NCBI RefSeq assembly: GCF_007995015.1
Contig: NZ_VORB01000005.1
Location: 186,001-250,000 of the forward strand
Direction: 5' to 3'
Length of the DNA stretch: 64,000 bases
From: Luteibaculum oceani
Lineage (GTDB): Bacteria > Bacteroidota > Bacteroidia > Flavobacteriales_D > Luteibaculaceae
Under the pieces are notes generated by a model that was not told where the DNA came from, did no database searches, and was given only the letters and a program-made list of their open reading frames with translations. A program made the position numbers and the translations under genes. This document shows, piece after piece, positions 1 to 7,893 of this stretch; within the stretch, counting starts at the first letter, position 1, and each line of letters opens with the position of its first letter.

Positions 1-1409
1 TTGTCGCCTTCGTTTCTTGTAGTTCCCGAAATTAAAAGGTTAGTTAAACCTCTTTCGCTGTATTCAATGTTGTATTGTCTAGCTTGGAATTCAGTACCCA
101 AGTTATTAGCAGTAAAATCGAAGATACCCGCCTTAGACTCACCATTTTGAAGGTGCATCAAGTTTACCTTGTACTTAGTGTTACCATCTTTGATAGCTGC
201 ACCTGCCATAGCTCCAAGTAAAACATTGTTTACACCGTAGTCACCTTTTTGACGCTCAAGTGGAGTTAACTCGTTTTGGTTAGGGTCGATAGCTTTACCG
301 TACAGGTTAAATTCAGCATCTTCGTAAAACTCGTACTCGTTCTTGTAGCTTAAAGAAAAGCTGTATCCAATTTTTCTTTCCCCTATTGCAGTTTGGTCAC
401 CGTACGAAAGAGAAACACCCGTATTCATAAAGCTATTTGCTCTATATCCACCCATTTGAGGGTTAAAACCTCTAAGGATGTCTTGGTACTCTTGACCTTT
501 AGCTCCATTAGGATTTCCGATAGCATCGGTAAACATTGGAATATCGGTTCTTCTACCAGTTGGGATATCTCTAGTACCATCGTCGAAACCTAAGAAATCG
601 GTTTTACCACCATTGTACTTAATGTAATCGCTGTTAAAGTGCATGTTTGGATTGAATCCAACTCCTACACCAACATTCATTAGCTTTTCTTCTGGGAAGT
701 CTTTGGTTGTAATATCAACAGCACCACCAGTAAAATCTGCACTTTGCTCAGCAGAGAAACTCTTAGATACTACGATATTATCGATAACATTGGTTGGGAA
801 GATATCCATTTGTACCGTGTTACGATCAGGATCTAGACCTGGGATATCCATACCATTCAACGTAGTTTTAGTATAGCGATCACCTAATCCGCGAACGTAT
901 ACATATTTACCACCTTGAACAGAAACTCCAGTTACACGAGACATAGCGCTCGCTGCATCGGAGTCTCCAATTTTCTTAAAAGATGCTGCGGAGATACCAT
1001 CTATTACTTTCGTTGACTTTTTCTTCATAGTAAGCAACGCAGCCTCAGTATTTTTAACAGCCTTAGCAGTAACAACAACTTCTTTTAGTTGTTCTGCACT
1101 AGCACCTAATCTAATTGTACCTAAAGCAGTTACTTCTCCTTCTTTTACAATTACGTCTTTAACCGTAACTGGAGCAAAAGAGATAAAAGATGCTTTAAGA
1201 TTATAAGTTCCTGGCTCGGCTTTAATTTCGAAGTTACCATCTAGATCTGTAGAAGCTCCTTTGGTAGTTCCCTCTATAATAACAGCCACACCAATTAGTG
1301 TTTCACCAGTTGCATCATCGATAACAGTACCGCGGATTGCAGACTGACCAACTGCCACTGTAGTAACAGCGGTAACACACAACACTAAAAATGCTCTTAA
1401 TAAAAACAT
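1..1409 (-). CDS. TonB-dependent receptor, N-terminal part (gene continues beyond the window)
   Basis: Outer-membrane gated transporter that imports a ligand using TonB-ExbB-ExbD energy. Reading leftward from the ATG at 1409 the frame stays open to base 1, so about 469 residues of the N-terminus are seen and the barrel end is missing. Residues 1-21 are a signal peptide ending in AVG; about 23-105 is a carboxypeptidase-regulatory-like domain (motif DLDGNFEI); then a plug domain with YVRGLGDRYTKTTLNG and DFTGGAVDI, typical of this Bacteroidetes receptor group. No SusD-like partner is visible. It lies downstream of the beta-helix lipoprotein in the same direction, separated by a terminator, and has its own promoter with TTAACA repeats. 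The substrate is unknown; the PhoBR-like pair nearby makes a phosphorus compound a reasonable guess, which is inference only. Confidence 0.9.
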   Translation of the reverse strand, partial: MFLLRAFLVLCVTAVTTVAVGQSAIRGTVIDDATGETLIGVAVIIEGTTKGASTDLDGNFEIKAEPGTYNLKASFISFAPVTVKDVIVKEGEVTALGTIRLGASAEQLKEVVVTAKAVKNTEAALLTMKKKSTKVIDGISAASFKKIGDSDAASAMSRVTGVSVQGGKYVYVRGLGDRYTKTTLNGMDIPGLDPDRNTVQMDIFPTNVIDNIVVSKSFSAEQSADFTGGAVDITTKDFPEEKLMNVGVGVGFNPNMHFNSDYIKYNGGKTDFLGFDDGTRDIPTGRRTDIPMFTDAIGNPNGAKGQEYQDILRGFNPQMGGYRANSFMNTGVSLSYGDQTAIGERKIGYSFSLSYKNEYEFYEDAEFNLYGKAIDPNQNELTPLERQKGDYGVNNVLLGAMAGAAIKDGNTKYKVNLMHLQNGESKAGIFDFTANNLGTEFQARQYNIEYSERGLTNLLISGTTRNEGD

Positions 1410-1462
1410 ATACAGTCTTTCTAAATTCGGTGCAAAACTCCGACTTCAGTTTCGAGGGTAAT

Positions 1463-1499
1463 CAATGATAAGTTTAAGGATGTGTTAACGAATTGTTAA
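1463..1499 (-). promoter_or_regulatory. Promoter of the TonB receptor with a two-copy TTAACA box
   Basis: On the minus strand TTAACA occurs at 1499-1494 and again at 1488-1483, exactly 11 bp apart, followed after 12 bp by TATCATTG (1470-1463), one mismatch from the Bacteroidetes -7 element TAnnTTTG. Two direct repeats spaced one helical turn apart just upstream of a -7 element is the layout of a PhoB/OmpR-family activator site. The binding protein is inferred, not shown. Confidence 0.5.
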
Positions 1500-1514
1500 G
1501 CACCAAGGGAAAGC

Positions 1515-1547
1515 ACAAAAAAAGCCCCACGCAGTAGCGTGGGGCTT
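1515..1547 (-). terminator. Intrinsic terminator after the beta-helix lipoprotein gene
   Basis: An 11-bp perfect stem (1522-1532 with 1537-1547, core GCCCCACGC) closes a 4-nt loop. On the minus strand it is followed by a run of T (1523-1517). It separates the lipoprotein gene from the receptor gene. Confidence 0.9.
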
Positions 1548-1569
1548 AACATTTCGTTTATATAGCTAA

Positions 1570-2787
1570 CTAGTTAAGCATACCTGCTTGTCCAGCCCAT
1601 GTCCATGACATCATAGCGCTATTGGCACCAGCATTTTTACGGGTAGCAACCTCAACTGTAGCCTGATCAGATCCTTGCTTAAAGAAATCTCCTAATACTT
1701 TTCCTTCAGGAAGTGTTGCTTCCCATCCAGCGATAAAGTATCCGTTGGTGTTAACAGAGAAACCAACTTCTTCTTTCTCTGCGTTTGGTCCATATCCTTC
1801 TACATCCTGACCTTCGCTTAAGTTAGTGAAGTAGATAGCAGACATTCTTACGTCTGTGTTATCATCTAGATCTACTAATCCAGAAGCTCCATCAGCATAT
1901 AAAGTACCGTTTATGATAGTGTGACCCGTAGAAGTGTAAGCCGCTTCTGGACCATCTAATTCAAATCCTTCGTCACCTGGGTTAATAACTACAAAGTTAT
2001 CTAAAGTACCTGCCCAAGCCTGATCGGTATCGATAGCATCGTCACCAGCATTCCAAACAACGGCGTTGGTTACATTAACAGTTCCTCCGAACCACTCAAT
2101 TCCATCGTCTTGGTTAGCTACAACTTCGATATTTTCGATAACAGTTCCGCTTCCAACACCACCTAAAGTGATACCGTTGATTTCGTTTCCTTCTCCGATG
2201 TTAGCTCCACCGTGACGTACAGATACATATCTTAATACTCCAGAGCTATCCGCATCATTCGTTCCACCGTATTTACCGTTGTTATCCGATGCTGGAATAC
2301 CTTCGATAGAAGCTTCAAGGTTACCACCTTTTATAGATGCATGTGCATTTCCAAGGATGATTAATCCACCCCATAATCCAGATAAATCTGCAGAAAGGTT
2401 AGGAGAAACGGTCATTCCCGGTGCAATTTGATCTGCGTATGAAGTAAAAATGATAGGTTCTTGCTCAGTTCCGTCTGCAATAATGGTAGCTCCTCTTGCA
2501 ATTACTAGTGCTGTAGCATTTGCACCTTCACCTGCCAAACCTTTAATAAGAGCCCCTGGCTCGATAGTTAGGGTAACACCCGCTTCAACAGCAACTCTGT
2601 TAGTTAATACGTACTGCTCTCCTTTTGTCCAAGTTGTGTTTTCTGTGATATTAGAAGAAACTACAATTCCTTGAATTTGATCTGGAGTTGTTGTTTTAGG
2701 ATCCTTCTCACAAGAAACTAGCGCTACTGATGCTGCTAGTATAACACTTGCTAATTTGTTTAGCTTTTTCATTTCAGTTTTTTTCAT
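1570..2787 (-). CDS. Predicted beta-helix surface/periplasmic lipoprotein
   Basis: A lipoprotein of about 405 residues. The signal peptide ends at ALVSC, whose Cys would be lipidated. The body is rich in short repeated strands (for example VTLTIEPGALIKG, IENIEVVANQDDGIEWFGG, HTIINGTLYADG), the look of a right-handed parallel beta-helix. There are no catalytic motifs I recognise. Such lipoproteins are commonly paired with TonB receptors of the kind next door in Bacteroidetes, and some databases mislabel them as transporters. Start: ATG at 2787 is taken; ATG at 2772 (MKKLNKLAS) is equally possible and gives a more usual signal peptide; the TTG at 2805 is unlikely. It may capture or process the ligand of the receptor (inference). 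Confidence 0.75.
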   Translation of the reverse strand: MKKTEMKKLNKLASVILAASVALVSCEKDPKTTTPDQIQGIVVSSNITENTTWTKGEQYVLTNRVAVEAGVTLTIEPGALIKGLAGEGANATALVIARGATIIADGTEQEPIIFTSYADQIAPGMTVSPNLSADLSGLWGGLIILGNAHASIKGGNLEASIEGIPASDNNGKYGGTNDADSSGVLRYVSVRHGGANIGEGNEINGITLGGVGSGTVIENIEVVANQDDGIEWFGGTVNVTNAVVWNAGDDAIDTDQAWAGTLDNFVVINPGDEGFELDGPEAAYTSTGHTIINGTLYADGASGLVDLDDNTDVRMSAIYFTNLSEGQDVEGYGPNAEKEEVGFSVNTNGYFIAGWEATLPEGKVLGDFFKQGSDQATVEVATRKNAGANSAMMSWTWAGQAGMLN

Positions 2788-2855
2788 TCGGTTTTGGTGC
2801 TGCAAATTTGGATCCTTTATTTGCTTGTTTCTAAAATCTGCAGTTATGGAATTAT

Positions 2856-2890
2856 GAAAAATAGACGGGGAAATATTACCTCATTGTTAA
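2856..2890 (-). promoter_or_regulatory. Probable promoter of the beta-helix lipoprotein gene
   Basis: On the minus strand TTAACA (2890-2885) is followed 11 bp later by the weaker copy GTAATA (2879-2874), then after 10 bp by TATTTTTC (2863-2856), one mismatch from TAnnTTTG. The layout resembles that of the receptor promoter. A second TGTTAAC lies at 2935-2941; each TGTTAAC is followed by the 10-mer CATTACCCCA (starting at 2899 and 2946), a direct repeat of unknown role. Confidence 0.35.
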
Positions 2891-2959
2891 CTGGTGACCA
2901 TTACCCCAAAAAATTGGAGAATACACAGTTACAATGTTAACACGGCATTACCCCACCAT

Positions 2960-3292
2960 TTAATTAGAGCCATATTCCTGTCGCAATTTCACTTTTAGAT
3001 ACACCCTGTATATTATATATAGGGATAAATCCGTAGCTGGCTCATCCGATTTCAAAGCTTTTTGGGTAATGTGATCGGGTAAATCTACCTTGTACAAGGC
3101 CTGAAAAAGTTCCCCAGGACGCTCTTCTAACATAGCATCTACCCAGTGAAACATGGTTTTCTTAACAAGATCCAATGTTAAATTTTCGCCGAAATAATTT
3201 TTTGGCAATCCTAAATCTTTTTCTAACTGGCTGATTATCAGTATTAAATCTTTTTCAACTAAAGTAGCGGGTATGTTCTTCGTCAGCTTCAT
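2960..3292 (-). CDS. Conserved-looking hypothetical protein (110 aa)
   Basis: I do not recognise this protein. It is 110 residues, soluble, without a signal peptide or membrane segment, mostly predicted helix, with motifs such as LGLPKNYF and MFHWVDAMLEERPGELFQALYKVDLPD. Start is the ATG at 3292. It is divergent from the MORN-repeat gene, sharing an upstream region of about 80 bp, and points toward the lipoprotein gene. Base composition and codon use look like the neighbours, so it is probably real and not a chance frame. Confidence 0.65.
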   Translation of the reverse strand: MKLTKNIPATLVEKDLILIISQLEKDLGLPKNYFGENLTLDLVKKTMFHWVDAMLEERPGELFQALYKVDLPDHITQKALKSDEPATDLSLYIIYRVYLKVKLRQEYGSN

Positions 3293-3336
3293 GAGAAATG
3301 GATAAGCAACTATTTGGAATTTTCAACGTTTTAATG

Positions 3337-3362
3337 TTACCTTTATGTTAACTCTATATTTC
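3337..3362 (+). promoter_or_regulatory. Promoter of the MORN-repeat gene with 11-bp tandem box
   Basis: Two tandem 11-mers, ATGTTACCTTT and ATGTTAACTCT (9 of 11 identical), place TTACCT at 3337-3342 and TTAACT at 3348-3353. TATATTTC (3355-3362) follows at once and is one mismatch from the -7 element TAnnTTTG. Transcription would begin a few bases before the ATG at 3372, which rules out the upstream ATG at 3345 as translation start. Confidence 0.45.
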
Positions 3363-3371
3363 CAAACCGTT

Positions 3372-3797
3372 ATGAGAAAGAAAATATTAGCCTTCACAAT
3401 TTTACTGGGCATAGCACTTTGCCCACTATTTGGTTCTGCACAAAGAGACAACTCTTTATTCGAAACCTACTTCGACGAAAGTACTGATACTAAATACGAG
3501 TACCTAACATACAATGACAAGCTTTCTGGCCCATTTAAGAAGTATGTTGAGGGTAACTTAACCGAAGAAGGATGGTTAATTGAAAACCAGGCGCACAGCG
3601 AATGGAGACAATACAGCAAAACCGGTAAAAAATTAGCTGAGGTACATTATGTACTAGGCAAAAAACACGGTACCTGGAAAATATGGGATGAAGAAGGAAA
3701 CCTTAGATATAAATACTCATACAACCGTGGGAAACCAACCGGTAAATGGGTGATGTACGGAGAAACTGGAGAAGTTTTACAAACCAAAGATCATTAG
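3372..3797 (+). CDS. Secreted MORN-repeat protein, YwqK-like
   Basis: A 141-residue exported protein. Residues 1-23 form a signal peptide (MRKKILAFTILLGIALC...GSAQ). The rest carries degenerate MORN-2 type repeats recognised by spaced G-x-W/F-x-x-Y patterns: GPFKKYVEGNL, EGWLIENQAHSEWRQY, GKKHGTWKIWDEEGNL, GKPTGKWVMYGETGEV. Proteins of this kind are annotated as YwqK-family antitoxins, but a toxin-immunity role has no support here; no toxin gene is adjacent. The ATG at 3372 is preferred over 3345 because the signal peptide starts there and the promoter overlaps 3345. The TTAAC boxes upstream suggest shared control with the PhoBR-like pair (inference). Confidence 0.75.
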   Translation: MRKKILAFTILLGIALCPLFGSAQRDNSLFETYFDESTDTKYEYLTYNDKLSGPFKKYVEGNLTEEGWLIENQAHSEWRQYSKTGKKLAEVHYVLGKKHGTWKIWDEEGNLRYKYSYNRGKPTGKWVMYGETGEVLQTKDH

Positions 3798-3809
3798 ATT
3801 TTAGCTTGG

Positions 3810-3831
3810 CTTAACTTTCTCTTAACATACG
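3810..3831 (+). promoter_or_regulatory. 11-bp direct repeat CTTAAC box upstream of the response regulator
   Basis: Tandem 11-mers CTTAACTTTCT (3810-3820) and CTTAACATACG (3821-3831) lie just after the MORN-gene stop. They resemble the boxes in front of the receptor and MORN genes. No good -7 element follows directly, so this may be an auxiliary site for the promoter further downstream. Confidence 0.35.
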
Positions 3832-3847
3832 AAGTAATTATTCATGC

Positions 3848-3878
3848 AAACTCCCGTTGCCCTCGGCCTCGGGAGTTT
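3848..3878 (+). terminator. Stem-loop, possible terminator of the MORN-repeat gene
   Basis: A 9-bp stem AAACTCCCG/CGGGAGTTT (3848-3856 with 3870-3878) closes a loop that holds a small GCC/GGC inner stem. The T-run after it is poor, so termination is uncertain. Confidence 0.5.
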
Positions 3879-3883
3879 GTCAT

Positions 3884-3938
3884 TTAACACACTCTTAAAG
3901 CTAACTCTCTTTCCCGTTATAATTCCAAGGTAGATTTG
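3884..3938 (+). promoter_or_regulatory. Promoter of the PhoB-like response regulator gene
   Basis: TTAACA (3884-3889) and TTAAAG (3895-3900) are 11 bp apart. TAGATTTG (3931-3938) is a perfect TAnnTTTG -7 element, 23 bp before the ATG at 3962. No TTTG -33 element is found at the usual distance, which fits an activator-dependent, possibly self-regulated promoter. Confidence 0.5.
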
Positions 3939-3961
3939 CATTGTTAAATGAAAATACCCCA

Positions 3962-4645
3962 ATGGACCAAAACAATCACACCATATTACTGGTAGACGAC
4001 GAACCAGATATCCTAGATATAATTAAGTATAATCTAGAGAAGGAAGATTTTAATGTCGTAACCGCCAACAATGGGAAAGAAGGTATTGAAGCTGCTAAAA
4101 AGCATCATCCTCAACTCATTCTTTTAGATGTCATGATGCCAGAAATGGATGGCATAGAAACCTGTACGCTCATTAGAGAAGACAGTAGCATTTCGGATAC
4201 CGTCATCGCTTTTTTAACCGCCCGTTCTGAAGATTATTCCCAAATAGCAGGATTTGAAGCCGGTGCGGACGACTATATTCCCAAGCCCATAAAACCAAGA
4301 GTATTGGTTAGCCGTGTTAAAGCCCTTTTAAGAAGAAAAGGAATAACTGACGGTCCCGCAGAAACTATAGCTCTGGGAGAACTTGAAATAAACAAAGAAA
4401 AGTACTCGGTAAATAAGGGAGGCGAGGAATTAACCCTTCCCAAAAAAGAATTTGAATTATTAGCTTTACTTTGTTCCAAACCCGGACGTGTTTTTACTCG
4501 AGAAGTTATTCTAAACAATGTATGGGGTAACGAAGTGGTTGTGGGAGACAGAACCATTGACGTACATATTAGAAAGCTGAGAGAGAAAATCGGGGAAGAT
4601 TACATTAAAACTGTAAAAGGAGTAGGATACAAAATTGAAGCCTAA
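3962..4645 (+). CDS. PhoB-like response regulator (receiver plus winged helix)
   Basis: OmpR/PhoB-family transcription regulator of 227 residues. The receiver domain (about 6-122) has the acidic pair Asp12/Asp13, phospho-acceptor Asp56 in LILLDVMMP, Thr86 and Lys108. The winged-helix DNA-binding domain (about 130-227) ends with RTIDVHIRKLREKIG and VKGVGYKI, as in PhoB. ATG at 3962 begins MDQNNHTILLVDD; the upstream TTG at 3941 is unlikely because it lies only a few bases after the -7 element. The gene overlaps the kinase gene by 11 bp, so the two are one operon. It is closest in appearance to the PhoB-type regulators of Bacteroidetes; phosphate as signal is likely but unproven. Confidence 0.92.
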   Translation: MDQNNHTILLVDDEPDILDIIKYNLEKEDFNVVTANNGKEGIEAAKKHHPQLILLDVMMPEMDGIETCTLIREDSSISDTVIAFLTARSEDYSQIAGFEAGADDYIPKPIKPRVLVSRVKALLRRKGITDGPAETIALGELEINKEKYSVNKGGEELTLPKKEFELLALLCSKPGRVFTREVILNNVWGNEVVVGDRTIDVHIRKLREKIGEDYIKTVKGVGYKIEA

Positions 4646-5699
4646 GTTAATTTCGTACGATTCCAGTCCAAAAAGCGTGGCGCTTAAGTGCGCTATGCTA
4701 GTTGCGGGGGCTGTTTTACTAATAGGGGCCATTTCGGAATACTTCGTTTATGGAAAAACCACCTGGTTTTCCATCCTCCTTTTCCCCGCTGTTGCTGGTA
4801 TCAGTTCTTTTGTATTTGTCAGTTTCTTTATTCAGCAATTCATAATTGCTAAAATTCGCCTCATCTACAAAACCATACGATCCCTCAAGAAAGACTCCCA
4901 AGACCTAAATCTTAACTTTTCAAGAGATCTTCTTAAAGAGGTTAACCGAGAGGTAATCGATTGGGCGGATGACCAGAGAAAAGAAATTGAAGTACTAAAG
5001 GAAAAGGAAAACTTTAGACGTGAGTTTATAGGGAACCTAGCCCACGAAATAAAAACTCCCATCTTCGCTATTCAAGGATACATTTTAACCCTATTAGAAG
5101 GTGGGATGAACGACCCAAGAATCAATAAAAAGTTCTTGGAAAAAGCTTCTCGAAGCACCGATAGAATGGTGGCTATGATAGAAGACCTAGATTCCATCTC
5201 TCAGTTGGAATCAGGAAAATTAAAATTGTACCAAGAGGAATTTGATGTTGTAGCGCTGGCCCAAGACATTATCGATTCGCTTGAAATGAGAGCGAAGGAG
5301 CACAACGTAACGCTCAAATTCAACAAAAAATACGACAAGCCTATTTTGGTTCATGCTGATCCAAATAGAATAAGTCAGGTACTATCTAATTTGTTGGTAA
5401 ACTCCATTAATTACGCTAAACCAGAAGGCGGTGAAACCGAAATCCGCTTTTTCGATATCGATGAAGACATCCTTATTGAGGTGGCTGACAACGGAATAGG
5501 AATAGACCAAAAAGATATACCTAGAATTTTTGAAAGGTTTTTCCGTGTTGATAAACACCGATCTCGCCACACTGGTGGTAGCGGCTTAGGGCTTTCCATC
5601 TGTAAGCACATTATTAATGCCCATGGATACACCATGGATGTTAGATCCACTAAGGGAATTGGCACTACATTTCTATTTCCTCTGAAAAAAGTAGGTTAG
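4635..5699 (+). CDS. PhoR-like membrane sensor histidine kinase
   Basis: Partner of the preceding regulator. Two membrane helices (about 16-36 and 45-70) with only a very short loop between them leave almost no periplasmic sensor, as in Bacteroidetes PhoR proteins. A linker helix leads to the HisKA domain with His137 in NLAHEIKTP; the ATPase domain shows N box LSNLLVNSINYA, G1 DNGIGI, F box FERFFRVDKH and G2 GGSGLGLSI. Start: the only plausible upstream codon is TTG at 4635, inside the regulator's last codons; ATG at 4698 would cut off the first helix. The minimal sensor suggests it reads the state of a membrane partner (in other bacteria the Pst transporter with PhoU), not a free ligand. Confidence 0.9.
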   Translation: MKPKLISYDSSPKSVALKCAMLVAGAVLLIGAISEYFVYGKTTWFSILLFPAVAGISSFVFVSFFIQQFIIAKIRLIYKTIRSLKKDSQDLNLNFSRDLLKEVNREVIDWADDQRKEIEVLKEKENFRREFIGNLAHEIKTPIFAIQGYILTLLEGGMNDPRINKKFLEKASRSTDRMVAMIEDLDSISQLESGKLKLYQEEFDVVALAQDIIDSLEMRAKEHNVTLKFNKKYDKPILVHADPNRISQVLSNLLVNSINYAKPEGGETEIRFFDIDEDILIEVADNGIGIDQKDIPRIFERFFRVDKHRSRHTGGSGLGLSICKHIINAHGYTMDVRSTKGIGTTFLFPLKKVG

Positions 5700-5730
5700 A
5701 ACAATTCAGCTAATTTCACGTTCTAACCCT

Positions 5731-6177
5731 GTGAAATTCAAAGAAGTACTTATAGAACGAGACGACATTCCAAGCGAATGGTTAGATCTCTTAGGCGGAA
5801 AATTTAGTTTTTGGGAAAATCTTAAAATCCGAGGAACGGGATCCCCCGCATTATCCCTAGCCAAAAACAACAGTGCCCCAGTTTTACTACCCTACAAATT
5901 CCACGAATCCTACGAACGCATTCCTTTTAACCTAGAGCTATACCCCAGAGGAGTTGTGTTTAGGGGTAACTGGAAAACGAAAACTTTTTGGGGCTGTATT
6001 TTAAACTCCGAAATTTTAGCCATCTCCACACTTATAAATCAATCGAAGCAATTGGAGTTGGGGATAAAACTCAAATCGGGCCATTTGATCTATTTTAACG
6101 GAAGAAGCGATCAACAAAACGCAATTACAGCCTTCGTAAACAAATGGAAAAAACTAAGCCAAGCGGTTAGCCTTTAA
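5731..6177 (+). CDS. Hypothetical protein (148 aa)
   Basis: I do not recognise this protein. It is 148 residues, starts with GTG at 5731, has no signal peptide or membrane helix, and is strand-rich (YPRGVVFRGNWKTKTFWGCIL, LGIKLKSGHLIYFNG). The last segment resembles the tail of small PH-like domains, but that is only a visual impression. It follows the kinase gene by 31 bp in the same direction and may share its transcript. Its last 24 bp overlap the convergent glycosyltransferase gene. Confidence 0.6.
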   Translation: MKFKEVLIERDDIPSEWLDLLGGKFSFWENLKIRGTGSPALSLAKNNSAPVLLPYKFHESYERIPFNLELYPRGVVFRGNWKTKTFWGCILNSEILAISTLINQSKQLELGIKLKSGHLIYFNGRSDQQNAITAFVNKWKKLSQAVSL

Positions 6178-7176
6178 AAAGGAAGTGATTTGGTCCTGAA
6201 ACCTTGCAGAACCAAAAGCAGCTAGCTCCATAAATTGTTCCTCCTCTATCCCTTTTGGAAATCCTTTGTGGAACCCGTGTTTCTTCGCAAGATATTCCTG
6301 TTCAGGTTGCCCTGGAGTTGGGAAACAAAGCAATGGTTTTTGTAGCAATGCGGCATCCATCAAGGTAGTGTAACCGCTGTAAGAAATAATCCTTTCCGCT
6401 GCCAAAACATAATCGCATACTTGATTAATCCTCTCACCAATTAGTAAGCGATTGTCGTTGATCTCCTCCACCGAATAAGGACAAAGAATTATCCAACGCT
6501 CATACTTAGAGTTGGAAAGCAACTTAAAGACCCTTTGAGTAAAACGCCTTGCTTCTATTTCCGGCCCCGAAGCCACCGCTACAATTTCTATAGTATCAAT
6601 TTTAGCATTGCGACTTTGATATTGCGACAACAGCCCTATAAATCTAGTTTTTGAACTTAAAGCAGGTGAAATAGCCGATAGTTTGCCACTTAGAAATTGG
6701 TTTTCAAAATCGGGAATCCAGAGCTCGGTAAACTTGTCGAAATAATGGATGCGCAATTTCTTTAGCCACCGACTCCAACCAAAGGGCGCTGGGTTTATTT
6801 GGTGATTAATAAGCACTGAAGGTATTGCGGAATGATAAAATCCCAACCGAGCATCAGAGATGATTAGATCGTACTTCTGGTTTAAACAGTGCTCTTTTAA
6901 CCACCAATTTTCCCATTTTATTACTTTTTTAATCCTTATCCCAGAAAGAGCCACCCCAGCGGTTAAGAAGGGTTTCTTTAAATATTTAATCCGGTAGGAA
7001 TTAAGCGTATGAAAAGTGAGCTGGGGGTATGCATCGTTGAGGTAGCTGAGCGCCTTACCATCCGATGCAATTTCCACTTTCCAACCCATGGATAAAAAGA
7101 AATCGATTACAGGCACAGACCGCGTCGCATGACCCAATCCCCAATTTAAAACACCATACATTAATCGTTTCTCCAT
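6154..7176 (-). CDS. Glycosyltransferase, GT28/MurG-like fold
   Basis: A 340-residue GT-B type glycosyltransferase. The N-terminus NWGLGHATRSVPVIDFF is the glycine-rich acceptor/membrane loop seen in this family; the C-terminal half has AERIISYSGYTTLMDAALLQKPLLCFPTPGQPEQ, the nucleotide-sugar binding region typical of Glyco_tran_28_C proteins. It is shorter and too divergent to be MurG itself. Sugar donor and acceptor are unknown. It is divergent from trmB and its 3-prime end overlaps the neighbouring gene by 24 bp. Confidence 0.75.
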   Translation of the reverse strand: MEKRLMYGVLNWGLGHATRSVPVIDFFLSMGWKVEIASDGKALSYLNDAYPQLTFHTLNSYRIKYLKKPFLTAGVALSGIRIKKVIKWENWWLKEHCLNQKYDLIISDARLGFYHSAIPSVLINHQINPAPFGWSRWLKKLRIHYFDKFTELWIPDFENQFLSGKLSAISPALSSKTRFIGLLSQYQSRNAKIDTIEIVAVASGPEIEARRFTQRVFKLLSNSKYERWIILCPYSVEEINDNRLLIGERINQVCDYVLAAERIISYSGYTTLMDAALLQKPLLCFPTPGQPEQEYLAKKHGFHKGFPKGIEEEQFMELAAFGSARFQDQITSFLKANRLA

Positions 7177-7195
7177 TTCTTTGCTAGAAACCCAT

Positions 7196-7203
7196 TAGTT
7201 TTG
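7196..7203 (+). promoter_or_regulatory. -7 element of the trmB promoter
   Basis: TAGTTTTG is a perfect TAnnTTTG element ending 14 bp before the trmB ATG. No clear TTG -33 element is seen at 17-23 bp. Confidence 0.45.
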
Positions 7204-7217
7204 CCAAAAATTCTCCC

Positions 7218-7892
7218 ATGGCCAAAAGAAAGAAGAAGCAATTTGCAGAAAACAAATTATTCGACCACGTTATAGAACCTTCTTTCTCAGAGATTCTGAA
7301 TAAAAAACACGAATTAATTGGAAAATGGCATCAAGAGGTTTTTAAAAACGACAATCCCATAGTATTAGAATTGGGCTGTGGAAAAGGAGAATACTCAGTT
7401 GGATTAGGAAGAAAGTACCCGGAAAAAAACTTTTTGGGAGTAGATATAAAGGGGAACAGAATTTGGCGCGGGGCTAAAACGGTTCATGAAGAAGGGCTAA
7501 ACAATGTAGCCTTTTTACGTTCTAAGGTAGATTTTATAGATCGCTTTTTTGCACCCGATGAAGTATCAGAAATTTGGCTAACCTTTTCGGATCCGCAACC
7601 CAAAAAACCCCGGAAAAGACTAACCTCAGACAAGTACCTCGATTTTTACAAGGGGTTTCTTAAAAAAGACGGTCTGATTCATTTAAAAACCGACAATAGA
7701 TTACTTTTCAATTATACCTTAGAGCAAATCCAGAAGCACAAGTTCACATTGCATTTCAGATCCTTTGATATTTACCATGAATGGGACAGCATTCCATCTG
7801 AAATGCAAAAACAGTTGGAAATTAAGACCTACTACGAGCAACTGTTTATGGGCAAGGGATTTAGGATAAACTACCTATGCTTTTCTATGTAG
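7218..7892 (+). CDS. trmB: tRNA (guanine-N7-)-methyltransferase
   Basis: Methylates G46 in the tRNA variable loop using S-adenosylmethionine. The 224-residue protein has the SAM motif VLELGCGKGEYSVGLG, a following acidic site GVDIKGNR, and the family signature TFSDPQPKKPRKRLTS (normally D-P-W-P-K-x-R-H; the Bacteroidetes version has DPQPKK). The N-terminal K-rich stretch AKRKKKQFAENKLF is typical of the group. It is followed after one base by the alkyltransferase-like gene, so the two are probably co-transcribed. Confidence 0.95.
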   Translation: MAKRKKKQFAENKLFDHVIEPSFSEILNKKHELIGKWHQEVFKNDNPIVLELGCGKGEYSVGLGRKYPEKNFLGVDIKGNRIWRGAKTVHEEGLNNVAFLRSKVDFIDRFFAPDEVSEIWLTFSDPQPKKPRKRLTSDKYLDFYKGFLKKDGLIHLKTDNRLLFNYTLEQIQKHKFTLHFRSFDIYHEWDSIPSEMQKQLEIKTYYEQLFMGKGFRINYLCFSM

Positions 7893-7893
7893 C

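Noticed and set aside
393-876. Plus-strand frames at 393 and 643
   Set aside because: Antisense to the open TonB-receptor frame, whose plug-domain motifs are clear.
3372-3797. Reading the MORN protein as the antitoxin of a toxin-antitoxin pair
   Set aside because: It has a signal peptide and no toxin gene is next to it; the family name is a database label.
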